Shown one piece after another: positions 32,008 through 43,045 of a stretch of DNA of 64,000 bases; within the stretch, counting starts at the first letter, position 1, and each line of letters opens with the position of its first letter. The DNA is from Rhizopus sp. PT2906 (taxonomy: Eukaryota; Mucoromycota; Mucoromycetes; Mucorales; Rhizopodaceae): the NCBI GenBank assembly GCA_025529335.1, contig JAMYHX010000036.1:100477-164476 (forward strand), in the 5' to 3' direction. Made by a program: the position numbers and the translations under genes. A model generated the notes under the pieces. The model ran no database searches, was not told where the DNA came from, and was given only the letters and a program-made list of their open reading frames with translations.

Positions 32008-34457
32008 ATGACTGAACATGAACAAAAAAGACAACGAGTCAGCAAAGCTTGGTAAAATCAAACGACGATAAGACTATTCAACTTGCTGACATTCATTAGT
32101 GAGCAATGTCGTAAAAAGAAAGTAAAATGTGACGGAACTTCCCCACTTTGTACCAACTGTGTTTCACTTGGTATTCAGTGTACATACAAAGAATCAACAA
32201 AAAAAGTATGTAATATGAAAAAGACTAAACTAAACTAAACACTCTATTGTTTCTTCTTTTTAGAGAGGACCACCAAAGGGATATATTGAAGCTATCGAAG
32301 GTCGATTGCACAGATTAGAAGCTCTGTTAGGGAGTATTGTGCAGGAGGATGACCCACGTTCACAAGCGATACTTGCAGAATTAAATTCACCCTTAGAAAC
32401 TGCCTATGGAGAACTCATTCGACCAAGGCCTATGCGTAGAGAGACTGTAGCAGAATATGAAGTAGAGGATCGGCTGATGAAGCAAGATATAAATGAAATT
32501 AAACAGAGCCAATTATTGGATAGCGATGATTCGAATCATACAGATAATATAGATGAGAGTGGTCAGCTGCGTTACTATGGTAAAACATCTGGATTTTATA
32601 TGCTACAAAACAACAAGAACTTTCAAAACAAACTTTTACACTTCAATTCAAGAAAACGTCAGAGCCCAAGTCAATCACCACCACCGCCATCATTAACTGC
32701 AGTAGATCCATTCGAAATGCCGCCAAAGGACTTGAGTGACCATCTGCTCGACCTCTATTTCAACAATTTCTATTCACTCTTGCCTATTCTTCATAAACAG
32801 TCATTTATGCAAGCATTAAGTCGAAACGAGGCACCGCCTCTGTTACTAAACGCAATTTATGCTGTAGCCTCTCGTGTGTCATCCGATGTTCGTGTAAGAG
32901 CCGACCCTTCAAAGCCAGAAACAGCTGGAGATGTCTTCTTTGAAAGAGCACGCTTACTGCTAGACCTTGAATGGGACAGTTTTAAACTATATACAATTCA
33001 ATCATTACTGCTGATGAGTAGTCATCAAAATGGAGCTTTGAAGACAACAAGGGGATGGCTTTACAGTGGCATGGTAACACATTATTTTTGATTATCAAGT
33101 CCATCTCTGACCTTCTCCTTTTTTTTTTTCTATGTGTGGGAACAAATGATAGGCTATCAGAATGTCACAAAATTTGGGTTTACATCGCAACTGTGACAAT
33201 TGGAACTTGACAGCCACAGAAAAAGAGGAACGAAAGCGTGCGTTTTACGGCTGCTTTATTGTCGATCGACTGTCATGTGCTATGCATGGAAGATCACCCA
33301 TGATTGACGATCGAGATTATGATACACCTTATCCGTCAGAAAACGATGAAGATGATGTGAACCGTACGCCACGTATCATGGAAAACTTCCATTACCTGAT
33401 CAAGATTTGTGAAATCTTGGGTGAAGTCATTCGTGATCTTTACATGGTCAAGGGCAGAAAACATCTATCGCTGATGCCAACACCTGATAGTATCGTCTCG
33501 GCGCTGGATAAGAAATTAAACAAGTGGATGGCCAAATTACCTCCCAGTCTACAGTATCGACCACCCAACACCCGGCTGAATGAGCGTGCACCGGCACCGA
33601 CGATAGAACTCTGTCAGTTACATATGTTATTCTATACAACACTCATCTTGACTCATCGGCCCTTTATTCCTGGCCATTCACAAACTGTCGCACCATCCGT
33701 GTTTCCCTCAGCCTCCATTTGTACGTTTGCCGCCAATAAGATATCAGATATTGCAGAGTCACTATTAGCAGAGTCTAGACTGACCCGTGTGAATAACTAT
33801 GCTCTGTTCTTCATGTTTACAGCAGGCATCATCTTTATCCATAATGCATCTTCGCCTGATTCTATGTTTGCATTTGAAGCCAAAATCAGTATCAACAAGA
33901 TCATACGTGCTATGGATGAAGTCGAAAAGACATGGATTACTTCAGCCAGACATTGTAATATTTTGGGCGCGCTGGCCGGCCTACGAGATATTGATTTAGA
34001 ATGTGTCGATGAAAGCTATACTCGTTCACAGCAAAAGAAACGACATCGAACTGAGGCATCCATCGCAGTTCCTAATTCTCCAGAACCTGATTATCAACAA
34101 ATGGAAGAAAAGTACTATATGGATAGTAGTGCAAGTACTGGAAGTACTCGATCTCCACATACAGATGAAATAGTGACAATAAATAGTAATAATAATACAC
34201 CATACAACCTATTACCTCATGAACAACAACAAGCAACACCTCAGCATTATCAAGAAAACGATACAATGTTTGATCCAAATGCTACCGCATTCTGGGAAAT
34301 CCCCATGTCCTTTGATATTGATGAATGGAATAGCTATTTTAGTAATCAAAAGGGTCAACAACAACAACAACAAAATAATCAAGATTATCCTATTTATTTA
34401 CGGTCAGAATCATCAAATCCTTATAGCACAAGAACATCAGACCAACACTATCTTTAA
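32008..34457 (+). CDS. Zn2Cys6 transcription factor with fungal-specific activator domain
   Basis: Start ATG 32008 (MTEHEQKRQRVSKA). The first zinc-ligand Cys codon is split by intron 1, giving CEQCRKKKVKCDGTSPLC followed by TNCVSLGIQC: spacing C-x2-C-x6-C-x6-C-x2-C-x6-C, a binuclear zinc cluster. After intron 2 come a linker and a short coiled coil (EAIEGRLHRLEALLGSIV), the usual dimerisation element. The middle homology (Fungal_trans) region shows LSDHLLDLYFNNFYSLLPIL, HKQSF, TRGWLYSGM and, after intron 3, AIRMSQNLGLHRNC. The C-terminus is rich in Gln/Asn (QQQQQQNNQ) and acidic, as in activation domains, ending at TAA 34457. About 780 aa. Target pathway cannot be deduced. Confidence 0.92.
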
Positions 34458-34582
34458 TAAAATCTTTTTTCTTTCATGCCTCAATTCAGGAGTACACTTC
34501 ATTTTCATTGGTTGAAAAAGAACACAGACATAAAGAAAAAAATTTTTACCTTTATTTTTTTTTTTTCTCTTTATTAAAAATA

Positions 34583-35505
34583 ATGGACAAGTGGCAAGGT
34601 TCATTTGCACAAACTCAATTAGAAAAGTTTGGTTGGTCTCAGTAAGTTGTTAAGCAAATGTATATAAAATAGGCTTACACTGCTTTTTTAGAGGTGAAGG
34701 TCTTGGTAAAAACAAGCATGGAAATACAAAACATATCTCTGTCTCTGTCAAGAACGATAAAAAGGGTGTAGGTGTCAACCAAGGTCAATGGGAGTTTGCT
34801 TGGTGGGACCACTTGTATAACAAAAGCGCTAGTTCAGTCGTGGTCGAAAAGGATGAAAATAAGGATGAGATCAAAGTGGTAACCAAGACAAAGACAAAGA
34901 CTCGTCGATCGGCCACTGGCATCATTTCCACACAGAAACCCACAGGGAAATCCCTACAAGAGAAACCATCCACAATGAACTCTGTGGCAGATCAACAAAA
35001 TATGATGGATAGTGTCAAGGAAGTGCATACAAATATTGCTCAAAAGTTGGCAACGGCATCACTTTATGGTGCCTTTGTCAAGAGTACATCAACACCATCA
35101 TCATCATCAACAACAACAACAACAAATAGTTCAAAAAGCAACACAGATGAAGAAGAATCGAGTGATGATGAATTAAAGGATTACTCTATGAAAGTGTCAG
35201 ATGCCGAACTCTTTGCTGCCTGTGAAGGACGTACGGCACGAAAGGGTGGTCGAGGTTTAGTGGATCAGACGGGTAAATTTAAACGAGTGATGCAGGAATT
35301 TGTGCGGCCAAAGGAAGAAGAAGAAGAAGAAAAAGAAGAATTAAAGAGAAAGCGTACAAAAGATGATGAAGTGAGTGTCAAGTCAAAGAAGCAGAAAAAG
35401 GAAAAGAAGAATAAAAAGGAAAAGAAGAGTAAAAAAGAAAAGAAATCAAAAAAGAGCAAAAAAGAAGAAAAGAAAGAAAAGAAAAAATCCAAAGAGAAGC
35501 GATAA
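34583..35505 (+). CDS. G-patch protein with lysine-rich tail (GPATCH4/Tma23-like)
   Basis: Start ATG 34583 (MDKWQGSFAQTQLEKFGW); one intron with donor GTAAGT splits the G-patch, giving LEKFGWSQGEGLGKNKHGNT. After the G-patch comes VNQGQWEFAWWDHLYNKSAS, a block seen in nucleolar G-patch proteins of the GPATCH4/Tma23 kind. The middle is Ser/Thr-rich and acidic, with DAELFAACEGRTARKGGRG, and the tail is a long Lys/Glu tract of KEKKSKKEKK-type repeats, typical of nucleolar targeting. G-patch proteins commonly bind and activate DEAH helicases in ribosome biogenesis or splicing; that role is inferred here. The stop lies only 22 bp from the stop of the convergent membrane-protein gene. Confidence 0.85.
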
Positions 35506-35527
35506 ACGCTCTCTTTTTTTTTTTTAT

Positions 35528-36391
35528 TCAGTAAAATCTATGACTAGACCATCTTACAATTCTCCAAAGTACAACCAATCCAGCCAATCCAGCAATAGCA
35601 ATACCTCCATATAAAAATCCATTATATATTGTCTTTCCACATAAAATAGACTCATTATTACATAAATCGCTCACATATCTAGTTGCGATGATGATCAATG
35701 CAATACCTGCTAAAAAAAGAATGAATAGTAACAAGGTCCAAAAACATGAGCAAAATGATACACCACAGCAACATCCGTCATTGCGAACATAATTGTATTT
35801 TTCTTGATCACCCATGATTGGCATGAGTGGGGGCGGAGGAGGATGAAATGAGGATATACCAAAGGGCGACGGAATAAGGCCGGATTGAGTGAGAGGAACA
35901 GGCGGTAGATGTTGATTGAATATTCTGGGCGGTGGTAACAGTATGGGTGATGGCAAACTGTGAGCAGGCGCGTTACTATAAAACATGGGTGGATGAGAAG
36001 GTAAAATGGGTGAGGGCATATCCTGTTGGTGTATTACGGGTTCTATTTCTTGCTCCTCTTGTTCCTGTTGTTCTTTTTGTAATTGTTCTTGTTGCTTTTT
36101 TCGTAATTTCTCTTGTCTTTCTGCGTAAAGGTACTCTCTGAGTTCTACAGCATCGGGATCGTCGTAGTCACCTCCTGTATGATGAGAGTGAATTGTATCG
36201 TGATGAGATGAACGTCTCTCATGGTCTGTGGTTGGTATTGAATGATGTGAGCTTGGGTCTATCAAATAAAATGGTTCGTGGTGACGGTTGTGTTCAATCG
36301 ATAAATCTTCTTGGCTTAAAGGAGGCGGTGGCGGATATTGACCTGCATAAGGGTCTGAACTTTTCCGTGATCTTGTTTCATGAAAAGACAT
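35528..36391 (-). CDS. Pro-rich cytosolic domain, Cys cluster and two membrane helices
   Basis: Single exon from ATG 36391 (MSFHETRSRKSSDPYAG) to the stop at 35530-35528, 287 aa. Residues 1-190 are disordered: a PPPPPL tract, His-rich stretches, and a charged coiled coil (RQEKLRKKQQEQLQKEQQEQ). A second poly-Pro segment (FHPPPPPLMP) precedes a cysteine cluster, GCCCGVSFCSCFW, which may be palmitoylated. Two membrane helices follow: TLLLFILFLAGIALIIIATR and GGIAIAGLAGLVVLWRIVRW. The topology suggests a hairpin anchor with both ends cytosolic or a short loop outside. I do not recognise the family; poly-Pro tracts could recruit SH3/WW or profilin-linked actin factors. The ORF could be extended upstream in frame, but the extension is hydrophobic leader-like and unlikely. 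Confidence 0.75.
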   Translation of the reverse strand: MSFHETRSRKSSDPYAGQYPPPPPLSQEDLSIEHNRHHEPFYLIDPSSHHSIPTTDHERRSSHHDTIHSHHTGGDYDDPDAVELREYLYAERQEKLRKKQQEQLQKEQQEQEEQEIEPVIHQQDMPSPILPSHPPMFYSNAPAHSLPSPILLPPPRIFNQHLPPVPLTQSGLIPSPFGISSFHPPPPPLMPIMGDQEKYNYVRNDGCCCGVSFCSCFWTLLLFILFLAGIALIIIATRYVSDLCNNESILCGKTIYNGFLYGGIAIAGLAGLVVLWRIVRWSSHRFY

Positions 36392-36782
36392 TTTGAACAA
36401 CAAAAGAACAAAATATAAAAAAAGAAAAAAGCAAGATTGTAATGTTTTGACAAAAAATAACCCATAAATAGGTATTGTCACGTATCAATATGAATATACA
36501 TTTGAGTAACACGGACACAGACAGAGTATCAACCACCTCATTGGATAAATAATGATCAAAGCACACTAAAGAGAGAAGAAAGAAGAGAAGGGACTAGTGT
36601 GTTGTCATGTATCAATGAAAACAATGCTCAACATTTGCCCCCAATGGTATTAACCATAACTTTGTTTTCTTATTGTTTACAATTCAAATACAGTCAGCCA
36701 ATGATATCTTTATTCATTTCTAACGATTGCTTACATTCAAGTCATAAACAGGTATTATTACAACAAATATTGTTTTTATTCA
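36392..36782. other. Spacer between two minus-strand genes
   Basis: Holds the upstream region of the Pro-rich membrane protein and the 3' flank of the Cdh1-type gene. No further coding signal seen. Confidence 0.5.
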
Positions 36783-38398
36783 TTATCTTAAGCAAGTCAG
36801 CCTTTCTTCAGGGTCATGTCTTATATAAGGCTCATTTAAGAATAAATCCCAAAACATTAATGTTTCGTCAGCAGCACCTGTGACAATAGTGCTTCCATCA
36901 TGGCTCATCGACATATACAGCACACGCGATTTATGACCGGATAACGTGCCTATTTTTTCCATTTTATCTGCCTTCCAGATATGAATCAGGTTGGATTCTG
37001 TTGCTAACTGGTTTGCGAATCCATGACTTGATATAATATCATCTGTGCGCTTAGACCAGGCCAAGTTACATACTTGAGAGCCAGTGTCATGAGAAGACAA
37101 TAGATTTCCAGAAATGGTATTCCAGATTTTCATTGTCTTATCCGCCGTACCACCACCAGTGACGAGCAAACCTCTTTTGTGTGGACTCCAATCGAGTGCC
37201 TTGATGGCTGCCGTATGCTGACTAAATCGATGTAGGATGATATTTTCATGTGAATCCCAGATCATGACGTTGTTATCATTTCCTCCAGAGGCAAGTGAGT
37301 TACCTTCTGGGTTCCATTTTAATCCACAGATTTCTTGTGTGTGTCCTGTTAATCTTCTGAAATAGGCTTCATTTGATCTAACATCATGATGGTATATGTA
37401 ATGATCTCTTCCTCCCGTACTCAATATGTTAGATGCCCATGCTAAACTACCTACTCTGGACGTATGGGTTGTCCAGGTACGCACCCTTTCAGACGTTGTA
37501 GTGTCATAAAGTATTGTCCTTGCTTTGCTTGTTCCAATAGCCAGTAAGTTTCCAATAGTTGACCATTTTACTGATGTAACATTCTCTGTTGATAAATCGC
37601 ATAATTGGGTTACTTTGCTTGTATTTGCATTCCATAAATAGACACTTGATCCTAATCCTACAGCCAGACAGTCATTATGTCCCCAATCCATCAGATTCAA
37701 ATAGAAATCATCTTGTAAATCAGGAGCATCCAGTATTTTGATAGGTGTTGTATTGAAATGTCTCCTGTTATCGCCTGATAATAATATACGTCTGCCTGCT
37801 TCACTTATAGGCGACGTTTGAAATCGACTAGCATTGGGTGATTCAAATATATTTACACTTTCTATATCTACTGACAATGACGATAATGATGATGGTGCTG
37901 GTTGATTATGTATAATGGATGATAATGATGATGATGATGATGATGATGCAAATGGTATAGAAGAAGAAGAAGATACAGGCTGCAATGTCCTTCTTTGTTG
38001 TTGTTGTATATATTCATCTGCTGCATTGGGATCATCCAAGACTTCAGCTCTGAAATAGGCTGTTATTCTCTTCATTTCTCTTTGTTCGTCTCTTTTCCCA
38101 TTCAACGTTAAATCTTTGGCTAAATTACGTTCACGCGAGGGTATAATGAATCTGATGATTATAAGCTTATTTATCATGAATTGATTATTTATCCTTTTTT
38201 TTTTTACCTGTCAGCATTTGTTTGGATCCTTTTTTTATTGTGTGGTGAAGGTGGAAATATGGATTCTAGACTTTGTTCGAATGCTGCTTCTGGTTCATTT
38301 CTTTGTATTTTATTTGAATAGATTGTCTCTTCTTTTATATCAATCTCTTCTTTAGTTTTATCTTTCACTTCAATAATCCTTGAAGATCTGAGTCTCAT
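36783..38398 (-). CDS. CDH1: APC/C activator, Cdh1/Fizzy-related type
   Basis: WD40 co-activator that brings substrates to the APC/C in late mitosis and G1. Start ATG 38398 (MRLRSSRIIEV); one intron (about 38173-38206) sits exactly inside the C-box, giving DRFIIPSRERN. The N-terminal part has poly-Ser and poly-Gln runs. Core blocks: ITAYFRAEVL; SPISEAGRRILL; PIKILDAPDLQDDFYLNLMD; GTSKARTILYD; SGGNDNNVMIWD; HTAAIKALDWSPHKRGLLVT; GGGTADKTMKIWN; DTGSQVCNLAWSK; and GAADETLMFWD. The LDAPELQDDFYLNL and DTGSQVCNLAWSK blocks fit Cdh1/Fzr rather than Cdc20. The C-terminus is CLR, a variant of the Ile-Arg tail that docks on TPR subunits. The binding partner for the C-box, Apc8, is also encoded in this window. 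Confidence 0.9.
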
Positions 38399-38949
38399 TT
38401 GGTATTAAAAAAAATATAGAATAAAGGTTATTTGTTCCTGTATATGTGAAGGCGTGTTATTGAGCTTTAGTTTAGAAGCAATGGTATATCAAAAGTATAT
38501 AAATATATGTGGATATACAGTCGTCTGTCTATATCTTTTGTATATGTGTTTGATGGATAATAAATAAAAATAAAAAAAGAGAAAAAAGAAAAAGGGTCGC
38601 TTATTCAATGAAAGTTGTAACCTGAAAAAAAGTGACGGACATTAAACTATGTGACGCGAAAACTGAATTTAAAATATGATCCAATAAAAAAACATGCCGT
38701 TTAATGGTTTATGAAAAAGGGACATTTGAAGTAAATATCGTGTTTTATACATGAATAGAGTATAATTAGTAAATAATAGTAAATAATAAGCCTTTATTTA
38801 AGTTGATCTTTGTTATTGCTTGTAATTTATTATGAAGAAAGGGGAGATACCGAACGATAGAAGAATACGCATGATTTGTGTTACATAAATACAATAAGAA
38901 ATACAGCTGATATTCACTTCATGAGTGATCATTTCAGATAGTTGATATA
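38399..38949. other. Cdh1 upstream region
   Basis: AT-rich, with A-runs near 38405-38415 and 38565-38600. No gene seen before the dispersed repeat starts. Confidence 0.5.
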
Positions 38950-39560
38950 CACTTTATTCAGAGACTATTTACACACGATCTAAGATCAATTTAGCTGCAC
39001 TTTGGTTAGCTATCAATCTTTTCTTTACTATTTCCAATTTGACAGCGTATAACACATAAAATGAGCTTAGTATTTTTAAGAGATATAAAACAAATATGGT
39101 CAGCGCTTTATAAATAATGCGTAAGTGAAAAAGTCGTAAAGAAATTCACTATAAATGGTCTGATCTTGACTTCTTTTCTTTTCTTCTTTGGATCAAAAAA
39201 GTAAGACCAGCTATTCCCCAGCTAGCTCTAAGGTATGTTGTATTATTTACTGTTGTAAGAAACTAATATGTAGTATTATAGACTGTCTATAGAAACTAAC
39301 CTGGTGCTAGCTGGGGTAGTGTGGGTTCTTACTGAGTTTGTCCCGCCTTCTCTCTCTCTCCCTCTCTCGCTCTTCTCCATCCTGCTCTCTCTTTCTTTCT
39401 TTTCTTTTCCTTTACGTTTTCGTACCATTAATCGTTGATCCAACCAAAAATACGCTTCTGATAAGCTATTAATAATCCTTTTTACATGTTTACTCTCTGT
39501 TTCTCTTATAAACTCTCCTCTTTATAATGTGATTAATTAATGTCTGTAACAACTGACTTT
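38950..39560. repeat. Dispersed non-coding repeat, copy B
   Basis: Counterpart of 14570-15090, same orientation, with the same ordered landmarks including CAAAAAAGTAAGACCAGCT at 39194-39212, ATTCCCCAG, TCTAAGGTATG, a CT-rich tract near 39348-39415, and TTTCTCTTATAAA near 39500. This copy has an extra internal inverted repeat: 39201-39233 and 39300-39332 can pair over CCCCAGCTAGC/GCTAGCTGGGG and GTAAGA/TCTTAC. That second arm is not evident in copy A. No open frame spans it. Confidence 0.7.
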
Positions 39561-39596
39561 AAACATTTCAAGTTTTAGCGGAGTATTAGGTCAAGT

Positions 39597-39608
39597 TCGG
39601 TCCGGACA
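39597..39608 (+). promoter_or_regulatory. GC-rich palindromic element upstream of uL23
   Basis: CGGTCCGGACAT, about 160-175 bp before the inferred uL23 start codon at 39770, in the same orientation and at nearly the same distance as the element before uL11 (minus strand, 4185-4200). Confidence 0.5.
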
Positions 39609-39769
39609 TAATTATTAGCTGGTCCAAGAGTGGGTGCATGAGAAGTGACAGAGTAAGAGAGAAGGGGGCGACAGAAGTGGGCCAACGGAGAGAGAGAGAG
39701 AGGGAAAGAATGATAAGAGAGTTTCTGAACCCAATCCAGTTTTCCCTCCCTATTATTTAAACGTCAAAG

Positions 39770-40580
39770 ATGCCTGCAAACTCAGGTAGTGTAATGATGG
39801 AGAAAGATAAAGGATGGATGGAGACAATATAAGGAGAAAAAGATAGAACAAACGATTGTATGATATGGATAATAACGAGTTGCAGCATACGACACATATT
39901 ACACACACACACACACACACAATTACAGAATTTGAGAAAATGTTTAATTTAAATAGATCAACTCATGACATCAGAAACTTGTAGTTACAACAAAAAAGCT
40001 AGTGTCTTTACAGTGAAGATTAACATTCGACAACTGTTGACTCCATTCTTCCTTTATTTTTCTTGGAATTATAACAGAATACAGAGAAATTTAACATGTC
40101 TATTAGCTGCTAAGACTAAGGCTCAAGCCGCCAAGAAAGCTGCTCTCAAGGGTGTCCACAGCAAGTCCGTTCGCAAGATCCGTACTACCACCCACTTTCA
40201 CCGCCCCCAAACCTTGGTCTTGAAGCGTGCTCCCAAGTACGCTCGCAAGTCTGTTGCCCATGCTCCTCGTATGGACCAATACCGCATCATTCGTCAACCT
40301 CTCAACACTGAAACTGCCATGAAGAAGATTGAAGAACACAACACCTTGACTTTCCTTGTTGACATCAAGGCCAACAAGCACCAAATCAAGGATGCTGTCA
40401 AGAGACTTTATGATGTTGAAGTTGCCAAGGTTAACACCCTTATCACTCCTGTTGGTTACAAGAAGGCTTTTGTTCGTTTGACTGCTGATGTTGACGCTCT
40501 TGATGTTGCCAACAAGGTAAGAAATACATTATATTACTGTATCCAATTTATTTATTTCTTTTTAGATTGGCTTCATTTAA
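39770..40580 (+). CDS. RPL25: 60S ribosomal protein uL23 (L25/L23a)
   Basis: Binds 26S rRNA at the exit tunnel and serves as docking site for SRP and chaperones. The large exon (from 40107) reads AAKTKAQAAKKAALKGVHSK, KIRTTTHFHRPQTLVLKRAP, KYARKSVAHAPRMDQYRIIR, EEHNTLTFLVDIKANKHQIK and VNTLITPVGYKKAFVRLTAD. The last exon is IGFI and the TAA at 40578-40580. The 5' exon is inferred: ATG CCT GCA AAC TCA G at 39770-39785 followed by GTAGTG; splicing to the acceptor ATTAG at 40106 keeps frame and gives MPANSAAKTKAQ. This makes a 321-nt first intron containing a (CA)n run (about 39901-39920), long for this window but common in ribosomal-protein genes. The core is certain; the first exon is about 70 percent sure. 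Confidence 0.93.
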
Positions 40581-40713
40581 ACAAAATAAACTTTGTAAAT
40601 CTTGTGCGAGCAAAAACACTCAAAGGAATAGAAAAAGGAGTTTAAATTTTCCTAGTTTATATTTTCGGTCTTTCTCACTTTCTTTTTTTCTTTCTCTTTT
40701 TTTTTATTATATC

Positions 40714-42920
40714 ATGACTACTTTATATGATCCACCTGTTAAACAGCCAACAAGAGAGTATGAGGAAGATTCTATGACAACATCGTCAGCAACGGACGAT
40801 GACAAGGATCCCAAGTTTGAGATGGCAGAGTATGATTTAGATGTTGTAGATGAGGCTTTACTTAATCCTCACAATAAAGAATACATGGACCATTTCGGCT
40901 TTACTATTCAAGTTAGAACAGACGACGAAGCCTCGAGTGATGAAGATAGCAGCAGCTTTGATGAAGATGAACCGATGCAGCCAGATAATCATACCGTGAC
41001 AACAACAACGGGTATTAGCGATAATGATGATGACATGTCTTCTATAGAGACCAATATAACCTCACCTCATCAGTCTCACAGTGATGATGATATCCTTCAT
41101 AGCAAATCTGCATTTTACCCGAATACTGTGCCTATATTAAAATCACCTCCTACATCCATTAATAATAATAATAATAATAGCAACAAATCAGTAAATAGAG
41201 CAAGTATCATATCTACAATTAGTAATAAATTTAAGAGGCCTGTATCAGTTAGCTCTATTCCCACTTCACCAGCAACAACTGCCATTTCACGACCCTCACA
41301 GACATTCGAACAACGAAGATCCATTCATAAATCAATAGGACACAGTCGATCGTCTGTAGTGATCAGAAAGTTTACGCACTATGACCATCGATATGACTCG
41401 GAAAGACAGGCCTTACTAAAACAAGAAGCTCTTGAACGACTGACGTCGTGCAGATTAGATGAAGAAAAAATAGATTGGGGTAATAGCGCCTTTTATCCAT
41501 GAGAGAAAGAATGAAAGGAAGAAGAAGATGTAACCTTGTTTTTTTGTATCCATAGACTTTTGGTCTCATACCATATCCAACTTGAGCAGCGTTATAGAAA
41601 GCCAAATGGATGATTTAAGAAGCCATCTAGCACACGGTGGTATTCCTTCGCCTATTCGAGGCTATGTTTGGCAGATCATATCTAAATCTAGAGATTTGAA
41701 TGTTATTGAATATAACGAATTGCTCAAGAAAACAAGTTCATTTGAAAAGCAAATTCAGAGAGATCTCACTAGGACCTTTCCAAACTATTCTTATTTCATG
41801 AACGAAAATGGACGACAGGCCCTGTTCCGTGTTGCAAAAGCATATAGTTTATTTGATCAGGAGGTTGGTTACTGTCAGGGGCTGGCGTTTATTATTGGCT
41901 GTTTGCTTGTTCATGTAAGAAAGTATAATAATACAAATTGTTCATAAACTCACTTCCTTTTATTGAAAGATGTCAGAAGAAGAAGCCTTTTTAGTCCTTA
42001 TCAAACTCATGGGCAAATATGATTTAAGAGGACACTTTACGCCAAGAATGGAAACTCTTCATCAACACATGTACCAATTTGATAATGTCTTTCAACAAAA
42101 GTTACCCGTGGTTCACAGGCATATGGAAAGTGAGGGTGTGTCTCCTTCGATGTATGCCTCCCAATGGTTCATCACCCTTTGTTCTTATAGGTGCCCTATT
42201 GAGATGTCGTTCCGTATTATGGATTTGCTATTTATAGAAGGCCCTCAAGTACTCGTGCAGATCGCCCTGGCGTTAATTGTTCGAAACCAGGAGCACATCT
42301 TGAAGCTCAAATTTGATGCTCTTGTCGACTTTTTATGTAATGGCATATTTCAGGTATATGAGGTAAATCGTTTTTCTTCTCATCATTCGTTATCCCTTTA
42401 TTCACTTTCAAAACAAATATCACTTTAGGATAATACAGATGGTTTTGTGAGTGATGTGTATCGTATCGAGTTACCCACGAAATTCATGGCACGCTTAGCC
42501 CAGCAGTACAGTGAAGAAATAGAGTATAGAGATTCTAGGTCAACCTCTCAGGAAGACCATCTTAGACGAGTTAACGGTCAACTTTCAGAACATATCCGTA
42601 TGGTTGAAGGGTCTCTAGCATCACTAAGGGCTGAAAACAAGGACTTGACGCAACAAATCATAGATAGCAAGATGGATATTGCACGTATAGTGGATGAAAA
42701 GGAGAAGCTAAGTCATGACTATTCTCAACTGAAGGCTGCTTATGAGAATCAGGTGGATGAGAATCGTAAATTAGCGGAGAAAAACGTATACCTTGTCAAT
42801 CAATTGACAGATATCGAGAACATGTTAATCAATATGAAATTAGCAGTAGCAGAAAAAGAAGATGAACTTGAATCACTGAAGCAAGAATTGAAGCAAGCTC
42901 ATAATCAACTTAAACAATAA
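40714..42920 (+). CDS. TBC-domain Rab GTPase-activating protein (Gyp5/Evi5-like)
   Basis: Start ATG 40714 (MTTLYDPPVKQPTREYEE), four exons. Residues 1-260 are acidic and Ser-rich, probably disordered. Exon 1 ends KIDW; after splicing DFWSHTISNL follows. The TBC domain has HLAHGGIPSPIRGYVWQIIS, the Arg-finger motif IQRDLTRTFPNY, the Gln-finger motif YCQGLAFIIG, and YASQWFITLCSYRCPIEMSF. The tail from about 42500 is a long coiled coil (RRVNGQLSEHIRMVEGSLAS and onward). TBC followed by a coiled coil is the Gyp5/Gyl1/Evi5 layout, with a role in Rab control of exocytosis or Golgi traffic. Both catalytic fingers are present, so activity is expected. The gene ends 125 bp before Pri2 on the same strand. 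Confidence 0.92.
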
Positions 42921-43045
42921 AAAGACGCGTTCAGCTCGGATACGCGTCCTGTTATGTATGTGACTTTATTTCGTCGCGCTATTATTTATTTTTTCTTTTT
43001 TTTTTTTTTTGTCCATCTTTTTTTCTGTGGTTCGCGTTTATTACC

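Noticed and set aside
39296..39332. Possible U1 snRNA 5' end (ACTAACCTGG...)
   Set aside because: The essential ACTTACCTG donor-pairing sequence is changed to ACTAACCTG and no Sm site or downstream U1 stem was recognised; kept only as an inverted-repeat remark.
40103..40384. Minus-strand frame antisense to uL23
   Set aside because: Same kind of shadow over a ribosomal-protein exon; the plus strand is unambiguous uL23.
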